A stretch of DNA of 12,876 nt from CAYGWX01 sp964353855 [NCBI: uncultured bacterium] (GCA_964353855.1 CAYGWX010000066.1:1369-14244); one strand, 5' to 3'; shown: positions 1-6,348, counted from the first letter of the stretch. Notes: generated from the sequence alone by a model not told the origin. Program-made: numbers and translations.

Positions 1-60
1 CCTTCTTCTTGATTACCTTCTTCTTGATTACCTTCTTCTTGATTACCTTCTTCTTCACTG
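1..60. repeat. Tandem 15-bp direct repeat coding for KKKVI units
   Basis: Three identical copies of ccttcttcttgatta occupy 1-15, 16-30 and 31-45. A diverged copy occupies 46-60, and a weaker one follows at 61-75. The array continues past the left edge. The unit length is a multiple of three, so gain or loss of copies keeps the reading frame of the lysine-rich protein. Confidence 0.9.
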
Positions 61-76
61 CCTTGTTCTTTTTCAT
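1..76 (-). CDS. Lysine-rich KKKVI-repeat protein, N-terminal part (cut by window edge)
   Basis: Only the first 25 residues lie in the window. They read M-K-K-N-K-A-V followed by a five-residue unit KKKVI repeated to the edge. Nearly two thirds of the visible residues are lysine. The start is well supported: AGGAGG lies at 91-86, nine bases before the ATG at 76-74, and the ATG overlaps the TGA of the deacetylase gene (ATGA, 76-73), so the two are probably translationally coupled. Lysine-repeat tails of this type are known in bacterial histone-H1-like, DNA-binding proteins; that this one binds DNA is inference. The full length and any folded domain lie outside the window. The underlying DNA is a tandem 15-bp repeat, so copy number may vary. 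It could instead be a basic tail on another kind of protein. Confidence 0.72.
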   Translation of the reverse strand, partial: MKKNKAVKKKVIKKKVIKKKVIKKK

Positions 77-1005
77 GCCTTTTCGCCTCCTATTTTCCCA
101 CTCTTCTTATTTTCATCTTTCTCTATATCAAGCGCCGCCAAAGCCGTGTTAAAGTGAATCTGGACGGTGTCCCCTACATCCCAGGCGTAACCCCCGGCCA
201 GGGTGACGACCACCGGGATGCCCCGCTCCCGGCAGATCCCGATGACCATCCTGTCCCGCTCCGCGAGTCCCTCGATGGTCAGCTTCAAATTCCCCAGCTG
301 GTCATGCTCGTAGGGGTCGGCCCCGGCCACGAACAAGACCAGCTCGGGCTCATGGGACAGGACCTTCTCCAGGGCCCCGGAGAGGAGATGGAGATACTGC
401 CGGTCCGAGGTCCCGTGGTCCAGGCCGATGTCCAAGTCGCTTTCCTCCTTCACCGGATAGAGGTGCTCCTGATGGATGGAGAAGGTGAAGACCCTCTGCT
501 CGCCCTGGAAGATGACTGCGGTGCCGTTCCCCTGGTGCAGGTCGCAGTCCACGACCGCAGCCCTCTGGATGAGACCCTCCATCAGCATGACCTGGACCCC
601 GATCCCGACGTCGTTCAGGTAGCAGAAGCCCTCGGCATGATCCGGGAAGGCGTGGTGGAAGCCGCCCCCGATGTTGTAGCCGATGCCCCCTTTCAAGGCC
701 TCGCGGCAGGCCCGGATCGTGGCCCCGGTCGTGAGCACGAAGAAGTCCGCGATCTCGCGGGAGAGCGGCATCTCGGAGAACATCGTGCCCCGGGTCCAGC
801 GCAGATTGAGGAGGTCGTCCAAGTACTGCGGGGTGTGCACCAGGAGGAGCTCCTCCCGCGTGGCCGGGGTCGGAGGGATGAAATCCTCCACCTTGAGGTG
901 ACCCTCCTTCACCAGCCGATCCGCGAGCCGGGGATACTTTTCCACCGGGAAGACGTGCCCCCCGAGGTCCGCGTAAACGTCGGAACTGTAAATGAAAGAG
1001 ACCAT
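73..1005 (-). CDS. Histone deacetylase superfamily zinc deacetylase, class IV (HDAC11)-like
   Basis: A 310-residue member of the arginase/deacetylase fold family, which removes acetyl or other acyl groups from lysines or small amines using zinc. Visible active-site elements are the His-His pair at 117-118 (GGGFHH), the metal ligands Asp155 and His157 in DCDLHQGNGT, Asp230 in AGADPYEHD, and the catalytic Tyr273 in AGGY. The DxxHQGNG form (rather than DVHHGNG) and GADxxxxDxLG resemble class IV enzymes such as HDAC11 more than AcuC. Start: ATG at 1005 opens directly into the conserved N-terminus and sits 13 bases after the methyltransferase stop. A longer reading from 1065 would overlap that gene by about 47 bases and adds nothing conserved. 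The last 15 or so residues are Lys/Glu-rich. The stop overlaps the start of the lysine-rich gene. The substrate is unknown: a lysine-rich protein or an acyl-CoA enzyme is possible. Confidence 0.9.
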   Translation of the reverse strand: MVSFIYSSDVYADLGGHVFPVEKYPRLADRLVKEGHLKVEDFIPPTPATREELLLVHTPQYLDDLLNLRWTRGTMFSEMPLSREIADFFVLTTGATIRACREALKGGIGYNIGGGFHHAFPDHAEGFCYLNDVGIGVQVMLMEGLIQRAAVVDCDLHQGNGTAVIFQGEQRVFTFSIHQEHLYPVKEESDLDIGLDHGTSDRQYLHLLSGALEKVLSHEPELVLFVAGADPYEHDQLGNLKLTIEGLAERDRMVIGICRERGIPVVVTLAGGYAWDVGDTVQIHFNTALAALDIEKDENKKSGKIGGEKA

Positions 1006-1018
1006 GGTTAAGCCTTGT

Positions 1019-1771
1019 TCAGCCTTTCTTGGCCACGATGACGAGACGGTTCGCCTGATGGTCATAGGGCATACCGGATAGGCCGCCGTATATCTCTACC
1101 CTCCTGAACCCTACTCCCTTGAGAAGGTCCCTCAGCTCGCAGGCAGAGTAAAGCCTGAGCGAGATCGTGAACTCCTGCCTCCTTGTTCCCTTGATCAAAA
1201 TCCACCGGCTCTCGATCCGGGACCAGTCCGGGGACACCTTTCTTTCCTCCAGGACGAGATAGCCGCTTTGCTCGTACCAGTCCCGGGGCCTGAAGATGCG
1301 GGCCAGGACCTCTTTGCCCATGGTCTCGATGAGCAAAATCCCCTTGGGCCCAAGCGAGCGGTACAGGTTCTGGGCCACCTTCTGGTCATCGCGGCGGTCC
1401 TGGAAATAGCCGAAGGAGGTGAACATGTTGATGGCCCCGTCAAAGGCCCCCGGACGGCAGAATTCCCGCATGTCCGAGCGCACGAACCCTACGGGCAAGC
1501 CCTCGGCTTTGGCGCGCTGTTTCGCTTCCTTCAGGTACTCCGTGTTCCGGTCCACCCCGGTGACCCCAAACCCTCTGCGGGCTAACTCCAGGGAATGCCT
1601 CCCCACCCCGCAGCAGAGGTCCAGAACCCAGGCTCCGGGACGGAGCTCGAGCAGGGCGATGATCTCCTCGGCCTCCTGGGTTGCATTAGCCTGCCTCGTC
1701 TCCGAAAACAGGATGGGCCGGGTGGCTTTCCAGAAGGCCTCGTTCTCGAACCAGGATATCTTCTTTTTCAT
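1019..1771 (-). CDS. Class I SAM-dependent methyltransferase
   Basis: A 250-residue Rossmann-fold methyltransferase. Motif I is clear at 49-59 (VLDLCCGVGRH), an acidic residue ending strand 2 at Asp74 (VTGVD) should bind the SAM ribose, SDMRE near 99-103 is the adenine-side motif, and FDGAINMFTSFGYF at 110-123 is the motif IV region. The N-terminus WFENEAFW is typical of a common but poorly characterised bacterial group. The acceptor substrate cannot be read from the sequence; small molecule or protein are both possible. The ATG overlaps the stop of the crotonase gene (ATGA, 1771-1768). No good ribosome-binding site precedes it, which fits translational coupling. The deacetylase gene follows after 13 bases, so the three belong to one transcript. 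Confidence 0.88.
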   Translation of the reverse strand: MKKKISWFENEAFWKATRPILFSETRQANATQEAEEIIALLELRPGAWVLDLCCGVGRHSLELARRGFGVTGVDRNTEYLKEAKQRAKAEGLPVGFVRSDMREFCRPGAFDGAINMFTSFGYFQDRRDDQKVAQNLYRSLGPKGILLIETMGKEVLARIFRPRDWYEQSGYLVLEERKVSPDWSRIESRWILIKGTRRQEFTISLRLYSACELRDLLKGVGFRRVEIYGGLSGMPYDHQANRLVIVAKKG

Positions 1772-2529
1772 GGGCGGGGCTTGAACGTCTCCATCGCTGC
1801 TTTCAGCCGCTCCCGGGCCTCAGGGGCGTACCAGAGGTCCACGAACAGGCGGTCCTTCTCCTCCATCCGGGCCAGGATATCGGCCTTCACCTTCTCCACC
1901 CGGTTGCGCTTGGTCTCGGCATAGGCCGGGGAAGGCGAAGAGCCAAGCGCCCGGGCCTTCTCCACGGCTCGGGGTTGGATCTCTCCAAGAGTCCATACCG
2001 CATCCACAAGGCCCAAACGAAGGGAGGCCTCCGGAGGATAGAATTCCCCCCCTTCGCAGATCTCGCGGGCCGCCCGCCCTCCGACTAGCTCCCTCAGGAT
2101 GCGGTCCGCGGCATAGGGGACCGGCACCCCGAGCTTCACCTCGTTCATGCCCATAAGCTTCCTTCCCTGGGCGATGAAGCGGTAATCGCAGCAGGTCGCG
2201 AGGATGAAACCCCCGGCCAGGGCATGGCCGGTTATCGCCGCCACGGTGGGCTTGGGGAAGGTGAAGAGCTCCAGGCAGAGGAGGTTGTAGGCCTGGAAGA
2301 AGTCCGCGAAATCCGGCTTGGACAGGGGAAAGAGCTCCGGGATGGCCAAGCCGATGGAGAAAAACTTCTCATTGGCCGAGCCCAAGACCAGAGCCCGTGC
2401 CTCCGGATCGTCCCGCAACGGCTGGAGGGCATCCCTCAAAGCCTGGACCAAACCCGGGCCCAAGGGGTTCGTCACCCCGTGGTCCATGGCCACAATGGCC
2501 ACGCCATCCCGCAACTCTTTGCGAATCAA
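1768..2529 (-). CDS. Enoyl-CoA hydratase/isomerase family protein, enoyl-CoA isomerase-like
   Basis: A 253-residue crotonase-fold protein, normal length for the family. The two oxyanion-hole segments are at about 56-63 (FFSIGLAI) and 101-110 (GHALAGGFIL). The segment MNEVKLGVPVPYA near 128-140, followed by FYPPEASLRLGLVD, follows the pattern of mitochondrial delta3,delta2-enoyl-CoA isomerase (ECI1). There a single glutamate, here Glu130, shifts the double bond. A hydratase would be expected to carry a second catalytic glutamate, which I do not see. Likely role: isomerising unsaturated acyl-CoA in beta-oxidation. The start codon is TTG, supported by GAGG at 2540-2537 seven bases upstream. It is first in the operon with the methyltransferase and deacetylase, and a promoter-like sequence lies about 60 bases upstream. 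The exact acyl-CoA substrate is unknown. Confidence 0.85.
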   Translation of the reverse strand: MIRKELRDGVAIVAMDHGVTNPLGPGLVQALRDALQPLRDDPEARALVLGSANEKFFSIGLAIPELFPLSKPDFADFFQAYNLLCLELFTFPKPTVAAITGHALAGGFILATCCDYRFIAQGRKLMGMNEVKLGVPVPYAADRILRELVGGRAAREICEGGEFYPPEASLRLGLVDAVWTLGEIQPRAVEKARALGSSPSPAYAETKRNRVEKVKADILARMEEKDRLFVDLWYAPEARERLKAAMETFKPRP

Positions 2530-2587
2530 TTTCTTACCTCAAGAGCCAATTATTAAAATAAGGGTATTTCCAAGGGAAAGGGAGAAT

Positions 2588-2616
2588 AGGATAGCATAAT
2601 CGAGCCGGTTTTGCAA
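2588..2616 (-). promoter_or_regulatory. Probable sigma-70-type promoter of the crotonase-deacetylase operon
   Basis: Read on the minus strand, TTGCAA (2616-2611) and TATCCT (2593-2588) are separated by 17 bases. Each hexamer matches its consensus at four of six positions. The element sits directly behind the nrf terminator and about 60 bases before the TTG start, where a promoter is needed. The same -10 hexamer appears in the candidate rpsU promoter. Confidence 0.5.
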
Positions 2617-2618
2617 GC

Positions 2619-2647
2619 AGAAAAAGGACGACCCCAAAGCCGTCCTT
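2619..2647 (-). terminator. Intrinsic terminator of the nrf operon
   Basis: On the minus strand a 7-bp stem, AAGGACG (2647-2641) with CGTCCTT (2630-2624), encloses a 10-base loop and runs into a T-rich tract (CCTTTTTC) ending near 2619. It lies 53 bases after the nrfH stop and just before the next promoter. Confidence 0.6.
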
Positions 2648-2651
2648 CTTA

Positions 2652-2679
2652 TTTTGGATTTCGGAATGCGGAATGAACG
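2652..2679. repeat. Degenerate 7-bp repeat tract
   Basis: Successive heptamers TTTTGGA, TTTCGGA, ATGCGGA and ATGAACG fill the space between the nrfH stop and its terminator. A 13-base core (CGGAATGCGGAAT) recurs on the opposite strand in the tract at 12323-12357. Confidence 0.6.
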
Positions 2680-2699
2680 GCTGAAGAGGGACGGAAGCT

Positions 2700-3158
2700 T
2701 TAGACCCCGTGGGCTACGTCGCGGTGGCAGCGGGCGCAGGGCAGGGTTTTACCTCCCCGGGGAAGGAGCGCCTGGCTCATCATTCCCTGGTGGCAGCGCA
2801 GGCAGTTACACTCTACAATCCTCCGGTCCCGGGGGATGATGCGCAGGACCTGGACGTTCTGGAAGGTGAAGGCCGCGGAGTGGCGGAAGCCCTCGTCGGC
2901 CTTGGCCAGCCATTTCCCGGCCGGGTCATGGGGCAGGTGACAGTCGTTGCAGACCTCCCGGTGATGGGGCCCGGCGCGCCAGCCCCTGTAGTGGTCCCGC
3001 ATGATGTGGCAGTTGGTGCAGTAGACCGGATTGCTGAAGAAATAGGAGTAGCCCTTGGCGTACCAGAAGGTGAAGCCGCCGACGCCGATGAGAACCCCGG
3101 CCGCCACGGCCAGGGGCAGGGTCAGGAGGGAGGTCACGCGGAAGAGAAAACGGCTCAC
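2700..3158 (-). CDS. nrfH: Cytochrome c nitrite reductase small subunit, tetrahaem membrane anchor
   Basis: A 152-residue NapC/NirT-family cytochrome. One transmembrane helix at about 8-32 anchors it in the inner membrane. Four haem-attachment motifs follow at 47-51 (CTNCH), 70-74 (CNDCH), 119-123 (CLRCH) and 141-145 (CARCH). The first reads CTNCHIM, so Met53 matches the unusual methionine haem ligand of Desulfovibrio vulgaris NrfH. The role is to pass electrons from menaquinol to the catalytic NrfA subunit in the periplasm, for reduction of nitrite to ammonia. The ATG overlaps the nrfA stop (ATGA, 3158-3155). The order here is nrfA then nrfH, the reverse of the usual nrfHA arrangement. A terminator follows the gene. 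The family is also close to other NapC-type quinol dehydrogenases, but the partner gene makes NrfH the best name. Confidence 0.93.
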   Translation of the reverse strand: MSRFLFRVTSLLTLPLAVAAGVLIGVGGFTFWYAKGYSYFFSNPVYCTNCHIMRDHYRGWRAGPHHREVCNDCHLPHDPAGKWLAKADEGFRHSAAFTFQNVQVLRIIPRDRRIVECNCLRCHQGMMSQALLPRGGKTLPCARCHRDVAHGV

Positions 3159-4465
3159 TTCTTCGGGACCTTCATCATCGCCTTGTACGCCGCCAACTCG
3201 GCCTGGCGGGCGTCATCGATCGCATCGCCGAGGATGCGTGCCCCCTCCTGGGGGCTGTGGAAACCCATGCTGTTTTCCGCGCTCATGTAGTCCCAGCGCA
3301 GGAAGGCCCTGCGGTGCCAGGCCCGGGCCTCCTTCAAGGCCTCGTCCGGGATCCCCTGCTTCATGGCCTCCTGGATGGCGTCCTGGGCTGCGGTCAGGGC
3401 CTTTTCCCCGCGCAACATCAGGCTCCAGGAACGATCCTGGATCTCCAGGACCCGACCCCTCAGCTCCTCATCCGAGAGGCGGTGGCAGGTCGCACAGGCA
3501 TTGGTCACGTTCACCAAAGGCGAGCGCACCCAGTGGTCCGAGATCTTCACCGAGCCCACCCGGGTGTAGGGCATGTGGCAGTCCGGGCAGGTCACCCCGG
3601 AGCGGGCGTGGATCCCGGTGGACCAGAACTCGTAATCGGGATGCTGCATCTTGACCAGGGAGGCCTTGGTCTCGGCGTGCTCCCAGTCCTGGAACTTGAG
3701 GGAATCGTAGTAGGCCTCCATGGAGTCCACGGAGAGCCCCTTGGTCCAGGGGAAGACGAGGTATTTCCCGGGGCCCTGGAAGTAATACTCCACATGGCAC
3801 TGGGCGCAGACATAGGTCCGCATCTCCTCGGGCGAGGCTTTGGAGAGGTCCATGCCCCTCCGGGCCATGGCCTCCCGGAAGGCCGGCCGTGAGATGGCCA
3901 GGGCCATGGTCCGGGAATCGTGGCAGTCCGCGCAGGCAATGGAGAACTTCACATGATAGGTCTCCACCATCTCCTTCACGGGCGTGGCGTAGAACTTCTC
4001 ATTTCCCAGGGACTTCATCAGTCCGGGGACCTGGCTGGACTTGCAGGTCATGCAGGTCCCGGGCTTCTTGTCCCCCAGGCGCTTGGAGGTCAGCATGTCC
4101 TCCAGGGCCTTGCCGTGCCCGCGGTCATCGCGGTACTCCACGGCGAAGGGGTAGCCGGCGAAGAGGCGCTTGAGCGCTGGCTCCCGGTCCAGCTTGGAGA
4201 AGGCCTCGGAGCCCCCGAACCGGCCGTAGGGGCTGTACGGGGCCAGCTCCGAGGTCCTGAGGGTCTTCATCAGGGCATCGTACTGCAGGGGAAAGTTCAT
4301 TCCCCAGACCGCGGGGTCGGGATCGCCCTCCGGGATCGGGGCGATCCGGAAATAGGTCAGCCGGGCCTCCTGCTGGCGCTCGAAGATGTTCAACAGCAGG
4401 GCCATCACCAGGGCCGTGACCACGGCCGTGCCAAAGACGACGAAGATCCAGGTTCGTTTCTTCAT
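3155..4465 (-). CDS. nrfA: Cytochrome c nitrite reductase catalytic subunit, pentahaem
   Basis: A 436-residue NrfA, which reduces nitrite to ammonia with six electrons (and also acts on NO and hydroxylamine) in the periplasm. The active-site haem has the diagnostic CMTCK motif at 138-142. Four CxxCH haem sites follow at 178, 220, 293 and 324. Expected catalytic residues are visible: Arg115 in DRGHG, the Glu-Tyr pair after haem 3 (HVEYY, 224-228) and His286 in GIHARSG. Lys272 and Gln274 in KMQHP match the calcium ligands of the E. coli and Wolinella enzymes, so this is the calcium-type enzyme rather than the arginine-substituted form reported in Geobacter. An N-terminal hydrophobic stretch (6-27) is an export signal or anchor. 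AAGGAG at 4481-4476 precedes the ATG. The start overlaps the stop of the upstream membrane-protein gene (ATGA, 4465-4462), and nrfH overlaps its end. Confidence 0.96.
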   Translation of the reverse strand: MKKRTWIFVVFGTAVVTALVMALLLNIFERQQEARLTYFRIAPIPEGDPDPAVWGMNFPLQYDALMKTLRTSELAPYSPYGRFGGSEAFSKLDREPALKRLFAGYPFAVEYRDDRGHGKALEDMLTSKRLGDKKPGTCMTCKSSQVPGLMKSLGNEKFYATPVKEMVETYHVKFSIACADCHDSRTMALAISRPAFREAMARRGMDLSKASPEEMRTYVCAQCHVEYYFQGPGKYLVFPWTKGLSVDSMEAYYDSLKFQDWEHAETKASLVKMQHPDYEFWSTGIHARSGVTCPDCHMPYTRVGSVKISDHWVRSPLVNVTNACATCHRLSDEELRGRVLEIQDRSWSLMLRGEKALTAAQDAIQEAMKQGIPDEALKEARAWHRRAFLRWDYMSAENSMGFHSPQEGARILGDAIDDARQAELAAYKAMMKVPKK

Positions 4466-4995
4466 GGGGCCGAAACTCCTTGTCTCAACAAAGGTTCAGT
4501 GGTCCGAGATATCCGAGGAAGGTAAAACAGCAGGAAACCCGGATAGCCGCAGATCATAATGAAGCTTACGAGATAACTAAAAATCCCAAAAAGAACGAAG
4601 AGAGTATCATTCAAACCAAACATTTTCCTAGCCAAAGCTCCCCCCGAGGTGGTGGATATCACAGCGTATAATGCAAACCATAGAACGGTCGATAAGGCGG
4701 AGCCAAAAGCGATACGTTTGCCGATCTCACGACCGCGATAAAGCTGATAACCCGAAAACGCAAACAGGAGGCCCAAGATAACCAAAAAGGGCATGAAAAC
4801 CAACCAAATGCTATGGAGCGTCTCCATGTAAATCCGCTGTTCCATGAGCCTGGCTTGAAACCCTGGGTTCGCTGAAGATGGCATTCCACTGACCATCCAT
4901 TTTTGCATGAAAACAAGAATCATGAAAAAAAGACTGAATCCAACTGCACCCCCGCCATAGACCATCGTTAAAACGCTGACGACTTTAGATTTCAT
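4462..4995 (-). CDS. Four-helix integral membrane protein preceding nrfA
   Basis: I do not recognise a family. The 177 residues contain four likely transmembrane helices at about 8-30, 61-82, 94-115 and 131-160, separated by short loops; the loop at 83-94 is basic (YRGREIGKR). There are no haem motifs, and few conserved-looking charged residues lie inside the helices. Its stop overlaps the nrfA start (ATGA), which ties it to the nitrite reductase operon. A role in quinol interaction, assembly or nitrite handling is only a guess from position. The gene is much AT-richer than nrfA (one 60-base line is about 33% GC against about 60% in nrfA). AGGAG directly abuts the ATG (5000-4996), which is unusually close, and a TAG codon just upstream excludes an earlier start in this frame. 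Confidence 0.75.
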   Translation of the reverse strand: MKSKVVSVLTMVYGGGAVGFSLFFMILVFMQKWMVSGMPSSANPGFQARLMEQRIYMETLHSIWLVFMPFLVILGLLFAFSGYQLYRGREIGKRIAFGSALSTVLWFALYAVISTTSGGALARKMFGLNDTLFVLFGIFSYLVSFIMICGYPGFLLFYLPRISRTTEPLLRQGVSAP

Positions 4996-5115
4996 CTCCT
5001 AAAATCAAAGATGGCAGCATAAAAAGGATGGTTTTCCCGCCCTGCCCGACGACGATCATTCCGTTTTGCTTTTTTAAGTTGTTTATCATAATGCGTTTCC
5101 TTCTTAAAATGACTA
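4996..5115. other. AT-rich intergenic region upstream of the nrf operon
   Basis: About 120 bases between the PEBP gene stop and the membrane protein-nrfA-nrfH operon. Any nrf promoter or operator must lie here. I see AT-rich runs but no convincing pair of -35/-10 hexamers and no clear FNR-type or other palindromic operator. Confidence 0.4.
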
Positions 5116-5583
5116 TTATTTTGAGTATAAACCCATTAACTGGGCTTGCCCCACAATATGTTGCTCGATTGCTTTCAATAGTTTCTTCCGGGTCATTTTC
5201 AGATCCAACGCTATTTGCGCATCCAGGGCGAATATTTTGAAATAATAACGGTGGGTCCCAAAAGGAGGGTTCGGGCCCATGTATGCGTTTCGATGAAAGA
5301 AGTTTTTACCCTGGATTGTTCCGTCAGGAAAAGACCCTTGTTCCGGAATTCCCTCCGGAAATTCTCTCTTTGCAGCAGGGACATTGTATAAGACCCAATG
5401 CGAAACGATGCCGACTATCGGAGCATCGACATCTTCGACAATGATCGCATAATATTTGGCCCGTTCGGGTGGATTTTCCCAGTTCAAAGGGGGAGAAATA
5501 TTCCTCCCGCGACGAGTATTGCTGTAGAGATCGGGGATCGCCTCTCCGTCTCTAAATGCTTTGCTTTCTATTTTGAATTCCAT
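5116..5583 (-). CDS. YbhB/YbcL family (PEBP-like) protein
   Basis: A 155-residue phosphatidylethanolamine-binding-protein-fold protein of the bacterial YbhB/YbcL branch. Family signatures are the anion-pocket strand VEDVDAP (49-55), then SHWVLYNVP (61-69), and PPFGTHRYYFKIFALD (106-121) with His111. Length and motif order are normal. Cellular role is unclear for the whole family; ligand binding or kinase or protease modulation has been proposed. The reading frame extends upstream to 5658, but ATG at 5583 opens straight into the conserved strand and has AGGGAG at 5596-5591 at good spacing, so I chose it. There is no signal peptide, so it is probably cytoplasmic. Base composition is lower in GC than the flanking operons. 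It follows the DUF998 gene after about 97 bases and may share its transcript. Confidence 0.88.
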   Translation of the reverse strand: MEFKIESKAFRDGEAIPDLYSNTRRGRNISPPLNWENPPERAKYYAIIVEDVDAPIVGIVSHWVLYNVPAAKREFPEGIPEQGSFPDGTIQGKNFFHRNAYMGPNPPFGTHRYYFKIFALDAQIALDLKMTRKKLLKAIEQHIVGQAQLMGLYSK

Positions 5584-5661
5584 ATCCTGGCTCCCTGCAG
5601 AATGGTACCTCGGGAGATAGCGAATGTGCGGACGATACAGTACGGGACGGGGTGGCACTTG

Positions 5662-5684
5662 ATGAAAGCCTTAAAGGCCTTCAT
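5662..5684. repeat. Inverted repeat overlapping the DUF998 gene stop
   Basis: A 9-bp stem with one G-T pair on the minus strand, ATGAAGGCC with GGCTTTCAT around a 5-base loop. No T-tract follows on either strand, so I do not call it an intrinsic terminator. It could act in RNA stability or be chance. Confidence 0.3.
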
Positions 5685-6328
5685 GCCAATCCCCCTCTCT
5701 GGCCAGCAGTTACCCTATCCTTCGCATATAAGAGAGTGATGGCCAGCACGATCACCCACAGCATGAAACTGTAGATGTTTATGCGCTCCGTGAGGCCCAG
5801 CCACGGCGTAGGCTGCCCTGCGGCAAGTGCGGGACCTTGCGAACCAGCCAAAGACCCAAACACGATAACTGCCAGGAGCGTCACGATCGAGTAGAGCCGA
5901 AACCACTTTCCAGATGCGGCGGCTGCAAAGCCTAAGATGAGCATCCAGGTGAGCACGGTCACAACCGTGATGACTATGTGCATGGTATTCGTCAATGCAC
6001 TTACGGGCATAGAAAGATCCTCTGGGAAGAATTGCGGCCACGTCCAGTTGACAATCGCATATACGATCAGCGCGCCGCCAATGACGCGAAGAGAGCGCTT
6101 CCGATCGGCCGACCGCCAGACACCCAGCCCGAATGCGACCACAAGCACAGTGTAAATGGGGCTAAGCACAAGATGGAGAGGTCTCGACGGGGCACCGATT
6201 GCGCTCAGGCGACTGAATTCTTGAGAGCACCAGCTGTAGCTCGGCAATCGCGTACCTCCGACCACATCCATGCCGGCATAGACGAGCGAAGAGAGAATGC
6301 CGCAGACGAGCAAGACCTTTCGTAGCAA
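5681..6328 (-). CDS. DUF998 family integral membrane protein
   Basis: A 215-residue protein with about six transmembrane helices: near 5-22, 52-72, 80-97, 113-136, 143-163 and 184-202. The extracytoplasmic segment EFSRLSAIGAPSRP (37-50) after helix 1 and the LTERINIYSFMLW stretch near 179-191 before the last helix are typical of DUF998, a family of unknown function found in bacteria and archaea. The start codon is TTG at 6328. A TGA lies immediately upstream in frame, and GGGGGA at 6340-6335 gives a suitable ribosome-binding site. The CPBP protease gene ends 20 bases upstream, so the two are very likely co-transcribed. No enzymatic function can be proposed from the sequence. Confidence 0.8.
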   Translation of the reverse strand: MLRKVLLVCGILSSLVYAGMDVVGGTRLPSYSWCSQEFSRLSAIGAPSRPLHLVLSPIYTVLVVAFGLGVWRSADRKRSLRVIGGALIVYAIVNWTWPQFFPEDLSMPVSALTNTMHIVITVVTVLTWMLILGFAAAASGKWFRLYSIVTLLAVIVFGSLAGSQGPALAAGQPTPWLGLTERINIYSFMLWVIVLAITLLYAKDRVTAGQRGGLA

Positions 6329-6348
6329 TCAACAATCCCCCATTTATC

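Noticed and set aside
1-60. Tandem repeats at the left edge as a CRISPR array
   Set aside because: The 15-bp units are directly adjacent with no spacers, and they translate in frame into KKKVI repeats behind a good start site.
154-1011. 285-codon plus-strand frame opposite the deacetylase
   Set aside because: The opposite strand encodes an intact zinc deacetylase. This frame is repetitive in Val/Leu/Asp/Gly with no ribosome-binding site or motif.
73-1065. Longer deacetylase start at 1065
   Set aside because: It would overlap the methyltransferase by about 47 bases and adds 20 residues unlike the family. ATG at 1005 fits the conserved N-terminus.
5662-5684. Inverted repeat as the terminator of the DUF998 gene
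   Set aside because: The stem overlaps the stop codon and no T-tract follows on either strand.
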